Positions 33,451 to 42,279 of a stretch of 64,000 nt of DNA are shown here, piece after piece. This DNA is from an uncultured Caryophanales bacterium (GTDB lineage: Bacteria > Bacillota_I > Bacilli_A > RF39 > UBA660). Every line of letters starts with the position of its first letter. Position 1 is the first letter of the stretch. The notes under the pieces are model-generated. The model did no database searches. It was not told the DNA's origin and saw nothing but the letters and a program-made list of their open reading frames with translations. The DNA lies in the NCBI GenBank assembly GCA_947564265.1, contig CANOBK010000005.1, positions 1-64,000 of the forward strand, given 5' to 3'. Position numbers and translations under genes: made by a program.

Positions 33451-34254
33451 ATGAAGGCGAATTTAATGAATGAAATGATAGATTACATTGAAGCAAATTT
33501 AACAGAAAAAATAAACTATCAAAGACTTGCCAAAATCGTAGGAATGAATGAATTTCTCATGCAACGAGTGTTTTCTATTGTCACAGGAATCTCAATTTCA
33601 GAGTACATTCGTAAAAGAAGACTGTCGAAAGCCTTAGAAGAGATTCAAAATACAGATCAAAAAATTATTGATATCGCAATTAAATACCAATATAGTTCTG
33701 CCATTTCTTTCTCTAGAGCCTTTAAAAAAGAATATGGAAAATCCCCTAGTGATTATCGAAAGCAAAAAGAAAAAAGTAGTCAATTTCTAAAAATTCATTT
33801 TGAACAAAAAAGCAATCAAGAACTCGAATATGAAATTACAGAGAATCCTGCAATCACTCTTTGGGTTAAAAAGATAGAATCCGATACTCTAGAAAATCTT
33901 CATTATCAAATTCGAAAATTCTATAAAGAGGCAAAACTTACGAAAGAGTATCAATTATGGAATCAAATTGGTATGTATGCCATTTACAATCATAAGAAAA
34001 AGGAATATTGCTACTTTGTAGGTTCAACTAAGAAAATACCAGGAACAGAAGAATTCCTCCTTCCCGCAGGTAAGTATGCTATCTTTTCAGTTGGTTCTAG
34101 AGAACAGAAACAAATCATTGGGACAGATCAAATGATCTATCATGAATGGCTTCCTTCTACCAATTTTCGTTTAGAAAAAACACCATGTTTTGAATATTAT
34201 CAACAAGAAAATTGCTTCATTGGAGTTCCAATTACTTTTAAAAATTCCATATAG
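33451..34254 (+). CDS. AraC-family transcription regulator with GyrI-like domain
   Basis: 267 aa. Residues 8-106 are the double HTH of the AraC/XylS family (LAKIVGMNEFLMQRVFSIVTG, then IIDIAIKYQYSSAISFSRAF and GKSPSDYRK). Residues about 120-265 have the effector-binding GyrI-like pattern (NPAITLWVKKIESDT, FLLPAGKYAIFSV, FEYYQQENCFIGVPI), known from Rob and MarA-like drug-sensing regulators. The next gene downstream is an ABC exporter-type protein, a plausible target, although a terminator separates them. AGGAAGTGA precedes the ATG. Confidence 0.9.
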   Translation: MKANLMNEMIDYIEANLTEKINYQRLAKIVGMNEFLMQRVFSIVTGISISEYIRKRRLSKALEEIQNTDQKIIDIAIKYQYSSAISFSRAFKKEYGKSPSDYRKQKEKSSQFLKIHFEQKSNQELEYEITENPAITLWVKKIESDTLENLHYQIRKFYKEAKLTKEYQLWNQIGMYAIYNHKKKEYCYFVGSTKKIPGTEEFLLPAGKYAIFSVGSREQKQIIGTDQMIYHEWLPSTNFRLEKTPCFEYYQQENCFIGVPITFKNSI

Positions 34255-34257
34255 AAT

Positions 34258-34286
34258 AAACTTTTCTCATATCAGAAAAGTTTTTC
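34258..34286 (+). terminator. Terminator of the AraC gene
   Basis: Perfect 10-bp stem AAACTTTTCT / AGAAAAGTTT, 6-base loop, T tail. Confidence 0.82.
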
Positions 34287-34330
34287 TTTGGAAAAAGGAT
34301 TTCGATATACTTATCCTAAGTGGTGATAGG

Positions 34331-35983
34331 ATGACAAAAGGAATTGTAAAAAAATATTTTCAATTATTGGGGAAAGTTCCAGGATATCTAATTTTATATA
34401 GTATTTGTGTGATTATGAGTGATGTAATTTCTTTGGTGATTCCGGTGATTAGTTCTAGAATCATTGATTTAATTACTGTTCAGGAAGTGGATCAAACATA
34501 TCAATTTGTTTTGTTTTTGAGTTTATTTTATTTAATTCAAAATCTCTGTGCGTATGGAAATAATTACTTTTATGCGAACTTTTTTAAAAACTGTTATGTA
34601 GACCTCCATCGAAGAGTAATTGAATCGATTTACCAATACGATATGAGAGAACAAAATGATTTACCTAAGGCTAAAATTATTAATACGAGTAACTTAGATT
34701 TAATTTCTATTTGTGAAATGCCATCTCACATGTTTCATATTTTTATGGAATGCTTCAAACTAGGTTTTATTATTTTCATCTTCCTAAGGCAAAATATTGT
34801 TCTAGGATTATTGGTAACGGTTATTCACTTCCTATATTTTAAACGACTCAATCAATTAAATCATAAGGGAGCGAAATATTTTAAAAATCAGAGAACACAT
34901 GCGGATACCTTAACAGGACTTCTTTCTCAAATTTTAAATGGATTAAAAGAAGTAAAGGAATTGAATCTACTATCTTCCTTAAATAAAAAATTAGAAACAG
35001 GTAGAAAGAAATGGCAACAGCAGTATTACTTAAGAAGAAAGTGTGTAATGGAAAAAGAAGCGATTACCATTCTGATTGTTCAAGTAGGAAAAATCGCACT
35101 TTATCTATTTTTAATCAAAGAAGTATTTTCTTCCTATCTATCAATTGGAGCCTTTTTACTTCTCCTTTCCTACTATGAGAAAATGACGACATCTGTTAAA
35201 CAAATTATGGATTATTCTATGAATGTACTGGACGAAGAAGTCTCTTTTATGAGAATTGAAAGTATTATTAAACCAAAAAAGAAGATTTCTAAAGTCGAAG
35301 GAACCTCCCATCTAGTTCCATTGGAACATCCAACACTTTCTTTTCAAAAAGTAGCATTTGCCTACCATAAAAAAAATATCCTAAAAAATGTAACAATGGA
35401 TATTCCATTCGGTCAAATCACGGTATTAACAGGTATCAATGGTGTAGGGAAAACGACAATATTTCATTTGATTGCAAGAGAAATCGAACCCAAAAAAGGA
35501 GAAATCTTTCTTTCTGGGGAAAAAATTGAAACCTATGAATTAGAGCACTATTTAAATCAAATTACGATTGTGACACAAGATCCTTTTATTTTTAATATGA
35601 GTATTAAAGAAAACTTTTCCTTAGTTAATAAAAATCAAGAGACGCAGATAGAGGTCTGCAAGCGAATTGGATTACATGAAATGATTCAAAAATTACCAGA
35701 TGGATATCATACGACGCTAAAAGAATTTGCAACCAATTTATCTGGAGGACAGAAACAGCTCCTTTCTTTAGGAAGAGCGTTAATGAAAAAATCGAAAATT
35801 CTTCTTTTAGATGAATTTACCAATTCTCTAGATCAAGAAACAACGGAAAAAATTATTTCCATCTTAGAAGAAATAAAAAAAGATTATCTCATTCTAATCA
35901 TTTCTCATGATCAAAGAATTATTGAAATAGGAGATAAAGTTCTTCTATTAGAAAGGGGAATTGTAAAGGATGTTACAAAATAA
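34331..35983 (+). CDS. ABC exporter half-transporter (membrane domain plus ATPase), 550 aa
   Basis: ATG 34331 is chosen because it lies past the AraC terminator and follows GGTGATAGG; an upstream in-frame start would overlap the AraC gene. Residues about 15-300 hold five or six membrane helices. The ATPase domain follows: Walker A TGINGVGKTT, Q-loop TQDPFIFN, signature NLSGGQKQ, Walker B ILLLDEFTNSLD and H-loop ISHDQ. It should export a lipid, drug or peptide as a homodimer. The regulator just upstream suggests drug or effector-linked control, an inference. Confidence 0.92.
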   Translation: MTKGIVKKYFQLLGKVPGYLILYSICVIMSDVISLVIPVISSRIIDLITVQEVDQTYQFVLFLSLFYLIQNLCAYGNNYFYANFFKNCYVDLHRRVIESIYQYDMREQNDLPKAKIINTSNLDLISICEMPSHMFHIFMECFKLGFIIFIFLRQNIVLGLLVTVIHFLYFKRLNQLNHKGAKYFKNQRTHADTLTGLLSQILNGLKEVKELNLLSSLNKKLETGRKKWQQQYYLRRKCVMEKEAITILIVQVGKIALYLFLIKEVFSSYLSIGAFLLLLSYYEKMTTSVKQIMDYSMNVLDEEVSFMRIESIIKPKKKISKVEGTSHLVPLEHPTLSFQKVAFAYHKKNILKNVTMDIPFGQITVLTGINGVGKTTIFHLIAREIEPKKGEIFLSGEKIETYELEHYLNQITIVTQDPFIFNMSIKENFSLVNKNQETQIEVCKRIGLHEMIQKLPDGYHTTLKEFATNLSGGQKQLLSLGRALMKKSKILLLDEFTNSLDQETTEKIISILEEIKKDYLILIISHDQRIIEIGDKVLLLERGIVKDVTK

Positions 35984-36063
35984 ATAAGAGATTCGATACT
36001 TTTCCTTTATTATATGTTATAATTTCTTTAGAAAAAAAGAGGACTAGAAATGAGGGACATAGT

Positions 36064-36561
36064 ATGAAAAAAGTAGAAGCAGAACAGATAGCGCCAGAAG
36101 TATCTAGAGTAATTATGGAATACATTACCAATATTTTAACAGATAGTGTATCAGTAGATGGAACCATTCAATTTCAATCAGAGAAAGTAGAAGGATATCC
36201 TGAAAAAATGTGTGAGATTTTAATTTCCGTACCACAAAAGGATTTTTTTAGACCGATTAATAGTAAAATTCCAAGTGTTCATAGTATTTTATTTTATACG
36301 CAAATTTTACGAGATTTAACGGAACATGTTTTATATTCTGATACGATGTCAGTAGGACGGTTTTATAGTGTGAAACCATTTGTGGGACCTTATTTTAATG
36401 GATTAGATGCAACAGGACCTACTGGGAATAGACTAAAGATTAATTTTGCCAATATTGGAACGGAGCTTTCTGATGCGATTGATGAATATAATGAAAAATT
36501 TGAAGCGTATAAAGCAGAACAGGAAGAAAAAGATGCTTCTGAAAAAGCTAAAGCCAAATAA
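36064..36561 (+). CDS. Hypothetical protein, 165 aa
   Basis: Not recognised. A mixed alpha/beta core has the conserved-looking runs RVIMEYITNILTDSVSVDG, MSVGRFYSVKPFVGPYFNG and LDATGPTGNRLKINFANIGTE, and the tail is a Lys/Glu/Ala-rich helix. No signal peptide. TGT-TATAAT at 36015-36023 is an extended -10; GAGGGACAT precedes the ATG. It converges on the GH3 gene and shares a bidirectional terminator. Confidence 0.75.
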   Translation: MKKVEAEQIAPEVSRVIMEYITNILTDSVSVDGTIQFQSEKVEGYPEKMCEILISVPQKDFFRPINSKIPSVHSILFYTQILRDLTEHVLYSDTMSVGRFYSVKPFVGPYFNGLDATGPTGNRLKINFANIGTELSDAIDEYNEKFEAYKAEQEEKDASEKAKAK

Positions 36562-36586
36562 AAAACACGATTTTCGTGTTTTTATT
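36561..36586. terminator. Bidirectional terminator
   Basis: Perfect 10-bp stem AAAAACACGA / TCGTGTTTTT with a 3-base loop, serving genes on both strands. Confidence 0.85.
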
Positions 36587-37970
36587 TTTGATTTTGATAC
36601 ATAAGACCTTTAGAATATTTCCAAGCAAGAATTCGGAATGCGTTTTTCTCAATTAAGTTTTCATCCAGTGTTCCATCTTCTACTGCTTTTTTTATAGAAT
36701 TAAAGGCTGCTTCATAATCGGTAACCATAATAATATCATTTCCTGCAAGAATTGCTTTTACAACAGCATCATCAATCGTAGAAACAGCGCCCATTGCAAG
36801 ATCATCAGTCATAATAATTCCTGTGAATCCAAGCTCGTTACGTAAAACATTGTGAACACTTGGAGAAAGGGAAGCAGGGTTACTAGCATCAATATTAGTG
36901 ACCGTATTATGACTAACTAAGATAGCTTCTCCTCCCGCATCAATTCCGGCTTGAAATGGAGGTAAATCATTTTTTACAATGTCGTCGTAAGTTCTTTGAT
37001 CTGTCGTTCCACCATAATGGGTATCCGCATTATTCCCATATCCTGGGAAATGTTTCATTGTATAAGATACACCAAGTCCTTTACTTGCCTCAATTACTGT
37101 TTTTGCATAAGTAGAAGTAAGTTCTGTTCCTTGTCCAAAAGATCTTCCATACATGTAATCACTTGAATTTGTAGAAACATCGACAACAGGCGCTAGATTC
37201 ACATTAATTCCTAAATCAGCTAGTAAGTTACTTTTTTCTATCGTATCATTCTTAATCGCTTCAAATCCACCAGAGGCATATAATTCTTTTGATGATTTAA
37301 ACTTTTCTGATCGAAGATTTGGATTGCTACTGATTCGAACGACACTTCCACCTTCTTCATCAACAGCAGTTAAAATTGAGATTTTTGAAACATCTTGAAG
37401 TTCTGCCATCATTCCCTGTACTTGTTCTTTTATTTTACCGTTGAAATCCTTGGCAAAGAACACATAGCCACCAAACTGATATTTTTTTAATGCTTCTACT
37501 GCTCCTGTATCAGGATAACGAACTAACAATAACTGAGCAATTTTTTCATCCATTGTCATTTCTTTTAATTTCTTTCCAGCGAGAGTATAGTAATTACTGA
37601 AAATTCCTTTATCGAGCCAATCGGTTGAAATACCATTTTCATCAACAGACACTTTTGAAGTTTTATAATTCACGATTTTACTATCTTGAACATCCTTGTT
37701 CTTATCTAAAGAACCAGTGTATTCTATTTGAATATTAGAACCAACTTCCGCCTGAACTCCATCAATCGCGAACGTATAAATAATATGATTACTATCTTGA
37801 ACTGTCAATCGATCTTCTTCGACTGCCATAACAGTTGCTTCCATATTGGTAGTTTTTGTTGTACTACTTGTTTTTCCATTTTTAAAACTATCGGTAATCG
37901 CAACTCCAAGAAAAATAAAAAGTGTTAGAGTCATAACGGCTGCTAGGCCTATCATGTATTTTTTTTCCAT
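36582..37970 (-). CDS. Glycoside hydrolase family 3, NagZ-like, membrane-anchored
   Basis: 462 aa. One N-terminal membrane helix (MIGLAAVMTLTLFIFLGVAI) anchors the protein outside, then a small beta-rich domain (TVMAVEEDRLTVQDSNHIIYT onward), then the GH3 barrel with EEGGSVVRI, KHFPGYGNN, THYGGTTDQRTYDD and the nucleophile Asp in GIIMTDDLAMGAV. The KHFPGxG...DxH motif marks the beta-N-acetylglucosaminidase branch, so it probably trims muropeptides or wall glycan. It ends without the C-terminal GH3 domain, like NagZ. GGTGAT is before the ATG. Confidence 0.92.
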   Translation of the reverse strand: MEKKYMIGLAAVMTLTLFIFLGVAITDSFKNGKTSSTTKTTNMEATVMAVEEDRLTVQDSNHIIYTFAIDGVQAEVGSNIQIEYTGSLDKNKDVQDSKIVNYKTSKVSVDENGISTDWLDKGIFSNYYTLAGKKLKEMTMDEKIAQLLLVRYPDTGAVEALKKYQFGGYVFFAKDFNGKIKEQVQGMMAELQDVSKISILTAVDEEGGSVVRISSNPNLRSEKFKSSKELYASGGFEAIKNDTIEKSNLLADLGINVNLAPVVDVSTNSSDYMYGRSFGQGTELTSTYAKTVIEASKGLGVSYTMKHFPGYGNNADTHYGGTTDQRTYDDIVKNDLPPFQAGIDAGGEAILVSHNTVTNIDASNPASLSPSVHNVLRNELGFTGIIMTDDLAMGAVSTIDDAVVKAILAGNDIIMVTDYEAAFNSIKKAVEDGTLDENLIEKNAFRILAWKYSKGLMYQNQK

Positions 37971-38027
37971 ATCATCACCTATAATACATTATACATAAAA
38001 TTCACTAAATTATGATAATATTTTTCA

Positions 38028-38056
38028 TTGTAACAAAGAAATCTCTATGATAAAAT
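38028..38056 (+). promoter_or_regulatory. Promoter of the HipA-like operon
   Basis: TTGTAA (38028-38033), 17-base spacer ending in TGA, TAAAAT (38051-38056). Confidence 0.6.
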
Positions 38057-38082
38057 AGAAAAACAAGAAAAGAGGAAGAACT

Positions 38083-39150
38083 ATGCAGTTTGATTGGAGT
38101 ATTTCCCATTATGATTATCGAAATCGGATCAGAAATTTAGATAAAAAAGCACAGGGTGTTGTAAAAAGTGATAAGTTCTTTCCTGTGTTTTTAGAAGATG
38201 GGAAAGAAAAGATATTTAAACCACTATCAAAAACAAAGCCGTTATCGACTCCATACTTTGCTTATAGTGAAGTGTTTTGGTCGACTGTGATTCATGAGTT
38301 CTTTGATCCAGAAACTCCGATCTATAAACTTGCTATCTGTCAAAACATAGAAGATGACTTTGAAAATAAATATCATCACGGGACAATTGTTGATTCTTTA
38401 GAAAAACCTTCTATGGAAATTATAAATCTATATGAAATATTTAGAGATAATCCAGATCCAGAAATTAATATTTTAACTTATCAAAACTGTTGTGGGCAAT
38501 TTTATGATTATACAAGCTTTTTTGAAACAAAACTAATGAGAGAAAACAAGGAACTAGGACAACAATTTGCGAAACAAGTCCTTCTTTCGATTCTAAAATT
38601 AGATCAAAATTATCATTATGAAAATCCATTGTTTTATATGAAAGATAACAAAGTTCAAAGAATGACACCAATGATTGATCATGAATTTTCTTCTATGTTT
38701 TTATTTTTAGATGCACTCCCTCTCAATCTAAAGTACTGGAAAGATGGAATGGACTCTTTGATAATGCCTAAAAGTGATCCTTCTGATATCTTTCAGGTAT
38801 ATCGTTATGAAGCATTTGCTAGCTTATCAAGGAATCTAGATGTCATTTTATCTACCTATCCAGATATTTCCTTGGAATTTCTAGAAAATCTAAAACGATT
38901 GATTCAAGAATTTCAAACAGAACCTTTTCAATTAGAAGATCATCAATATTTAACACCATTCAGCAGTGAGAATTATAAGATTGGAAAGGCAGAATTTAAA
39001 AAGAAAGATAAAGAACAAGCAGAATCTTTCCGAGAGACGATTCCACAGTCGAGTCCTAAAATAGAGGAAGTAAGTGTGCTGATCTACCGAGAAGTTCTAG
39101 AAACTAGTAAAATTTTAAAGCAAGAAATGGAAAAGAGATTAATCAAATAA
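38083..39150 (+). CDS. HipA-like kinase-fold protein, 355 aa
   Basis: No family is certain, but the motif order fits the HipA-like kinase fold: a Lys in the second strand (EKIFKPLSK, K47), a helix with Glu (AYSEVFWSTVI), then LKLDQNYHYENPLFYMKDNK with D174, H178 and N181 in the spacing of the HipA catalytic loop (D-x-x-x-H-x-x-N), and RMTPMIDHEFS with D199 like the metal-binding Asp. It is cytoplasmic. A Glu/Lys helix ends the protein. Two small unknown genes follow within 31 bp each, and the three form one transcript. No HipB-type HTH antitoxin is next to it. The assignment is inference. Confidence 0.6.
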   Translation: MQFDWSISHYDYRNRIRNLDKKAQGVVKSDKFFPVFLEDGKEKIFKPLSKTKPLSTPYFAYSEVFWSTVIHEFFDPETPIYKLAICQNIEDDFENKYHHGTIVDSLEKPSMEIINLYEIFRDNPDPEINILTYQNCCGQFYDYTSFFETKLMRENKELGQQFAKQVLLSILKLDQNYHYENPLFYMKDNKVQRMTPMIDHEFSSMFLFLDALPLNLKYWKDGMDSLIMPKSDPSDIFQVYRYEAFASLSRNLDVILSTYPDISLEFLENLKRLIQEFQTEPFQLEDHQYLTPFSSENYKIGKAEFKKKDKEQAESFRETIPQSSPKIEEVSVLIYREVLETSKILKQEMEKRLIK

Positions 39151-39168
39151 AGAAAGGAGAAGAAAACT

Positions 39169-39561
39169 ATGAAAAAAATGCTTACAGGAGACATCTTTAA
39201 ATGTACGGATTCATCAAGAAATCAACTTCAAGAAATGCGAATAGAAAACTACTATTATTTACCTATGGTAGAACAGATTAGGCTCAACGCTAACGTATAT
39301 AGATGGAAAAATCAAAAGGAACTCTATAAAAAGGATGCTAGATTGAAAAAAGTAGCAAGTGGGATTTATATCGATTTAGACTCTATTAAATCTCTGTTTG
39401 ATTACATTCATCTTCTTCTTCATAGAAATCATCCATCAAAACTGAGGTTTACACTAATCTCTTCCTTTCCTGTAGGATATGGAAGTCTATTTGTAGACGA
39501 AGAAAACTTGAAGGAAAAAGGAGTGCCTCAGAAAAATCAGTTGCATTTTAAAGGAAAATAG
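39169..39561 (+). CDS. Hypothetical basic protein, 130 aa
   Basis: Not recognised. Basic, with MLTGDIFKCTDSSRNQL at the start, a helix of about 30 residues (MVEQIRLNANVYRWKNQKEL), and a C-terminal half with hydrophobic strands (LRFTLISSFPVGYGSLFV). AAAGGAG is 9 bases upstream. It lies 18 bp after the HipA-like gene and 31 bp before the nucleotidyltransferase-like gene, so the three are likely expressed together. A role as partner or inhibitor of the kinase-like protein is only a possibility. Confidence 0.7.
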   Translation: MKKMLTGDIFKCTDSSRNQLQEMRIENYYYLPMVEQIRLNANVYRWKNQKELYKKDARLKKVASGIYIDLDSIKSLFDYIHLLLHRNHPSKLRFTLISSFPVGYGSLFVDEENLKEKGVPQKNQLHFKGK

Positions 39562-39592
39562 GATAGAATAAGAAAACAATTAGGAGGATACT

Positions 39593-40552
39593 ATGAAAAA
39601 AAATAGGATTAATAATGACAAGTCTAATGAATTAGCAATAACAATTACTAGTATTTGTAGGGATTTAATTCAAAAAGGAAACGTTACAGGTATTTACTTA
39701 AATAGTTTCCTAGACAGAAAAAATCAACAAAATAAAATAGAAATCATATGTGTAGTAGATCAAATAACAGAAGAATGGAAGAAAATACAGGATAGAAGAG
39801 GAGAACCCACTATCTACTCCAATATCCATAATCTTAAGGTATATTTCTCCAATTCGTTCATTATGAAAAAAGATGATTTTACAAAATGTTATATGACACG
39901 CTTTGAAATGATGCGTGCGCAGGAATTAAAAAATGGCTATATCGTTTATGATACGGAGGGAAGGGAAGCTTATGAAGATGCTAAGATTTTAACAGGACTT
40001 CAAAAATCCTTTTTAAGTGATCAAAGTCTACCAAGGTATAAAAATCATGTAGAAATTTCTCCCGCAATTCTTCGTAGAATAAAAGAAGGAATCTTAAGTA
40101 AGGAACCAATTCATTTAACAAATAATGTGAAACATAGAATCGTAAATCAATTTGAATATCCAGTAATTCAGAGAGTACTTCAAGTAAAAGAGCTGTTGGA
40201 TCAATATCATCGTTATGAAACAAAAGATGGAGCTCCAAGCTGGGACTTTAATGATAGAACATCCTACTCAGAGTATATTGTTTGTAGTAATGAAAACCTA
40301 CAATTATTTAAGAAAAGCTTAGAAGAACCAAATATTTACTATGATTATGAACTAGGAACAGTATTTGATAAAATGGAAAAGACGAAAACAAAACCAGTAG
40401 AAGAAGATCAAGTTCCGTTCTTTCAATCTTGTTTAGCATTCTTAGAAAAAGATTTTATTCATGGTGCGATGGAATATTTAAGTGACGAGGAAAAAGAGAT
40501 TTACTTAACATTATCAAACTCATCCCAAAAACAAAAGAAAATCACAATGTAA
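39593..40552 (+). CDS. Degenerate nucleotidyltransferase-like protein, 319 aa
   Basis: The N-terminal 130 residues have the secondary-structure order of minimal nucleotidyltransferases: a helix, then VTGIYLNSFLDRKNQQNKIE followed by IICVVD, and later GYIVYDTEGREAYEDA, which in active enzymes is the L-Y-D-x-D-G-x strand. The G-S pair is N-S and the two metal Asp of DxD are replaced by E and I, so it should be inactive or belong to another fold. The rest is helical and has no name. GGAGG precedes the ATG. It ends the kinase-like operon before a long terminator. Confidence 0.6.
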   Translation: MKKNRINNDKSNELAITITSICRDLIQKGNVTGIYLNSFLDRKNQQNKIEIICVVDQITEEWKKIQDRRGEPTIYSNIHNLKVYFSNSFIMKKDDFTKCYMTRFEMMRAQELKNGYIVYDTEGREAYEDAKILTGLQKSFLSDQSLPRYKNHVEISPAILRRIKEGILSKEPIHLTNNVKHRIVNQFEYPVIQRVLQVKELLDQYHRYETKDGAPSWDFNDRTSYSEYIVCSNENLQLFKKSLEEPNIYYDYELGTVFDKMEKTKTKPVEEDQVPFFQSCLAFLEKDFIHGAMEYLSDEEKEIYLTLSNSSQKQKKITM

Positions 40553-40560
40553 AAGATAAT

Positions 40561-40600
40561 AAGAAATATGAAGAGTAGAATTATCATATTTCTTTTTTTA
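40561..40600 (+). terminator. Terminator of the HipA-like operon
   Basis: Perfect 11-bp stem AAGAAATATGA / TCATATTTCTT, 12-base loop, T run. Confidence 0.85.
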
Positions 40601-40619
40601 GAAAAATAGGTGAGGTCGT

Positions 40620-41210
40620 ATGAAAGATAGAACAGAAGCATGGTCTAAAATTAAGATTAATCCAGATTGGTTATATCACTGGATATTAGATGAAGAAATG
40701 ATGGATAAGGTTTATCGATTTGGAATCCTATCAAAAGAGAATTTAAGAAAGAATAACATCCCATTTATAAGAGATAATTCATCGAATGTAGGTTGCAATG
40801 GAACAAATTATATATCTGTATGTAAGCGGTTAGAAAGAAATAGTTTTGCCTATTATCGATATATCATTGGGAAATGTGCTTTTATTATTTCACCCGATGT
40901 TGAAAAAATAAATACAGAAAAAATTCAATTTGAAGTAAAAAGAAATGGGGTTTTTGGAAAATGGAGAAAACCCCAAATAGTAGTAGAAGAAAGATCAATT
41001 GTGAATACACCCGATGAGTATTTAGTAAAAGATCAAATTAATTTTCAGGATATTATTGGATTAAAGGTACCATTTTTTTGGGGAGACCACGATTTAGAAA
41101 TGTATTTAGATTTCTTAGAAACTACGGATACAGACTTACCAATCATTGATGTAGAACATGGATTGGTAACAGAAAAAGACAAAATAAAAAGATATTTACA
41201 AGATAGGTAA
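40620..41210 (+). CDS. Third ADP-ribosyltransferase-like gene, 196 aa
   Basis: Sequence blocks repeat the order seen in the tandem pair at 17-18.6 kb: a first strand with His (WLYHWI, H20), a helix then GILSKENL, GTNYISVCKRLERNSFAYYRY, a hydrophobic strand (CAFIISPDVEKI), and DEYLVKDQINFQDIIGLKVP with E133 in the place of E139/E133 of the others. Overall identity is low. No signal peptide. GTGAGG is upstream. The possible ADP-ribosyltransferase-type fold is inference; I cannot rule out another beta-rich fold. Confidence 0.65.
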   Translation: MKDRTEAWSKIKINPDWLYHWILDEEMMDKVYRFGILSKENLRKNNIPFIRDNSSNVGCNGTNYISVCKRLERNSFAYYRYIIGKCAFIISPDVEKINTEKIQFEVKRNGVFGKWRKPQIVVEERSIVNTPDEYLVKDQINFQDIIGLKVPFFWGDHDLEMYLDFLETTDTDLPIIDVEHGLVTEKDKIKRYLQDR

Positions 41211-41264
41211 TATAACTATCAAGATTTTTTATTCATAATGATTGGGAAAGGAGAAGGTGATTTT

Positions 41265-42191
41265 ATGATAAGAATAGATATGTTAGATAAGTGTTCGTTA
41301 TCAGATTTGTTTTCATTAGATGATACGATTCGAATTTTATCCATTTCTGAATATTATTCTTTTTTAAAAGAAAATAAAGAAATGACAGAAGAAGAATATT
41401 TTTTTGATTCTGAAAATTTAATGAGTTATTGTAATTATCGTAAAAATCTTCCTATCTATCAAGAAACAGAGTATCTGTACAACTGTTTATTAGAAGAAAT
41501 ATTAGAGTCAATAGATACTCTTTTCCCAAACAAAAGTCCATTATTTATTGCGAAATTGACTAGTCACTTAATTCTAGAAGGATATCTAAGTTATACGAAA
41601 AAATTTCATAGGTATAATCCAAAATGTATGGATTCTTTTTCCTTTGCTCATTTAGGATATTACATTCCTGCGGGTTATGGAGTATGTAAAAATTTTAATT
41701 CTTTTATTGGAGACGTTTTAGCAAAAAAAGGAATTCCTTCTTATAAAATTGGTTGTTGTATAGGAAAAGAAAGTGACGATATAGAGAAAATAAGAAATAC
41801 GCGTGCAACTCATTTTGTAACAGGACTTATTCAGAATAAAAAGTTTTACTTAATAGATCCATATAATAATTTTTATTCTTGGGAGAAAAAAGGGAATGTA
41901 TTTCTTGATTCTTATCATTGGAATGCGATAATGCCATGGTTTGATAAAAGTTTAATTGGCTTCCTACAGGAAGAAGAATATAGAAATCTTTTCCCACTTT
42001 CCTGTTCGTATGATGAGGAGGAAGTAGAATTATATAATCGAGAAATAGAAGAATTTATGAGTCATGGCGGAAAAGATATTTTTAAAGAGTTTAAAGACTG
42101 TCATTCTGGATTATTAGAAAAACTTGCTTTTTTAGTTCCTTTAGAATTTGAAAGAACCTTAGAGAAAGAAAATCAAAAAGTAATACGATAA
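41265..42191 (+). CDS. Transglutaminase-like cysteine protein, 308 aa
   Basis: ATG 41265 follows GAAGGTGAT (an upstream ATG at 41238 overlaps the ribosome site). The core has the transglutaminase/papain triad in order: AGYGVCKNFNSFIGDVLAKK with the nucleophile Cys, RATHFVTGLIQNKKFYLIDP with the His, and the Asp in YLIDPYNNF. That is the same family pattern as protein 9501-10796. No signal peptide or membrane segment is seen. The substrate is unknown. It stands between the ADP-ribosyltransferase-like gene and a Nudix gene. Confidence 0.78.
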   Translation: MIRIDMLDKCSLSDLFSLDDTIRILSISEYYSFLKENKEMTEEEYFFDSENLMSYCNYRKNLPIYQETEYLYNCLLEEILESIDTLFPNKSPLFIAKLTSHLILEGYLSYTKKFHRYNPKCMDSFSFAHLGYYIPAGYGVCKNFNSFIGDVLAKKGIPSYKIGCCIGKESDDIEKIRNTRATHFVTGLIQNKKFYLIDPYNNFYSWEKKGNVFLDSYHWNAIMPWFDKSLIGFLQEEEYRNLFPLSCSYDEEEVELYNREIEEFMSHGGKDIFKEFKDCHSGLLEKLAFLVPLEFERTLEKENQKVIR

Positions 42192-42217
42192 TATTTTCCC
42201 AAAAATCAAAGAATTTG

Positions 42218-42226
42218 TGTTATAAT
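42218..42226 (+). promoter_or_regulatory. Extended -10 promoter of the Nudix gene
   Basis: TGT-TATAAT (42218-42226) inside the 17-mer GAATTTGTGTTATAATA that recurs unchanged before uvrA. Confidence 0.5.
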
Positions 42227-42279
42227 AAAATTGTTAATATCAATTTTTGGAATTTAATGATTAGAGGGGAGGGAAAGTT

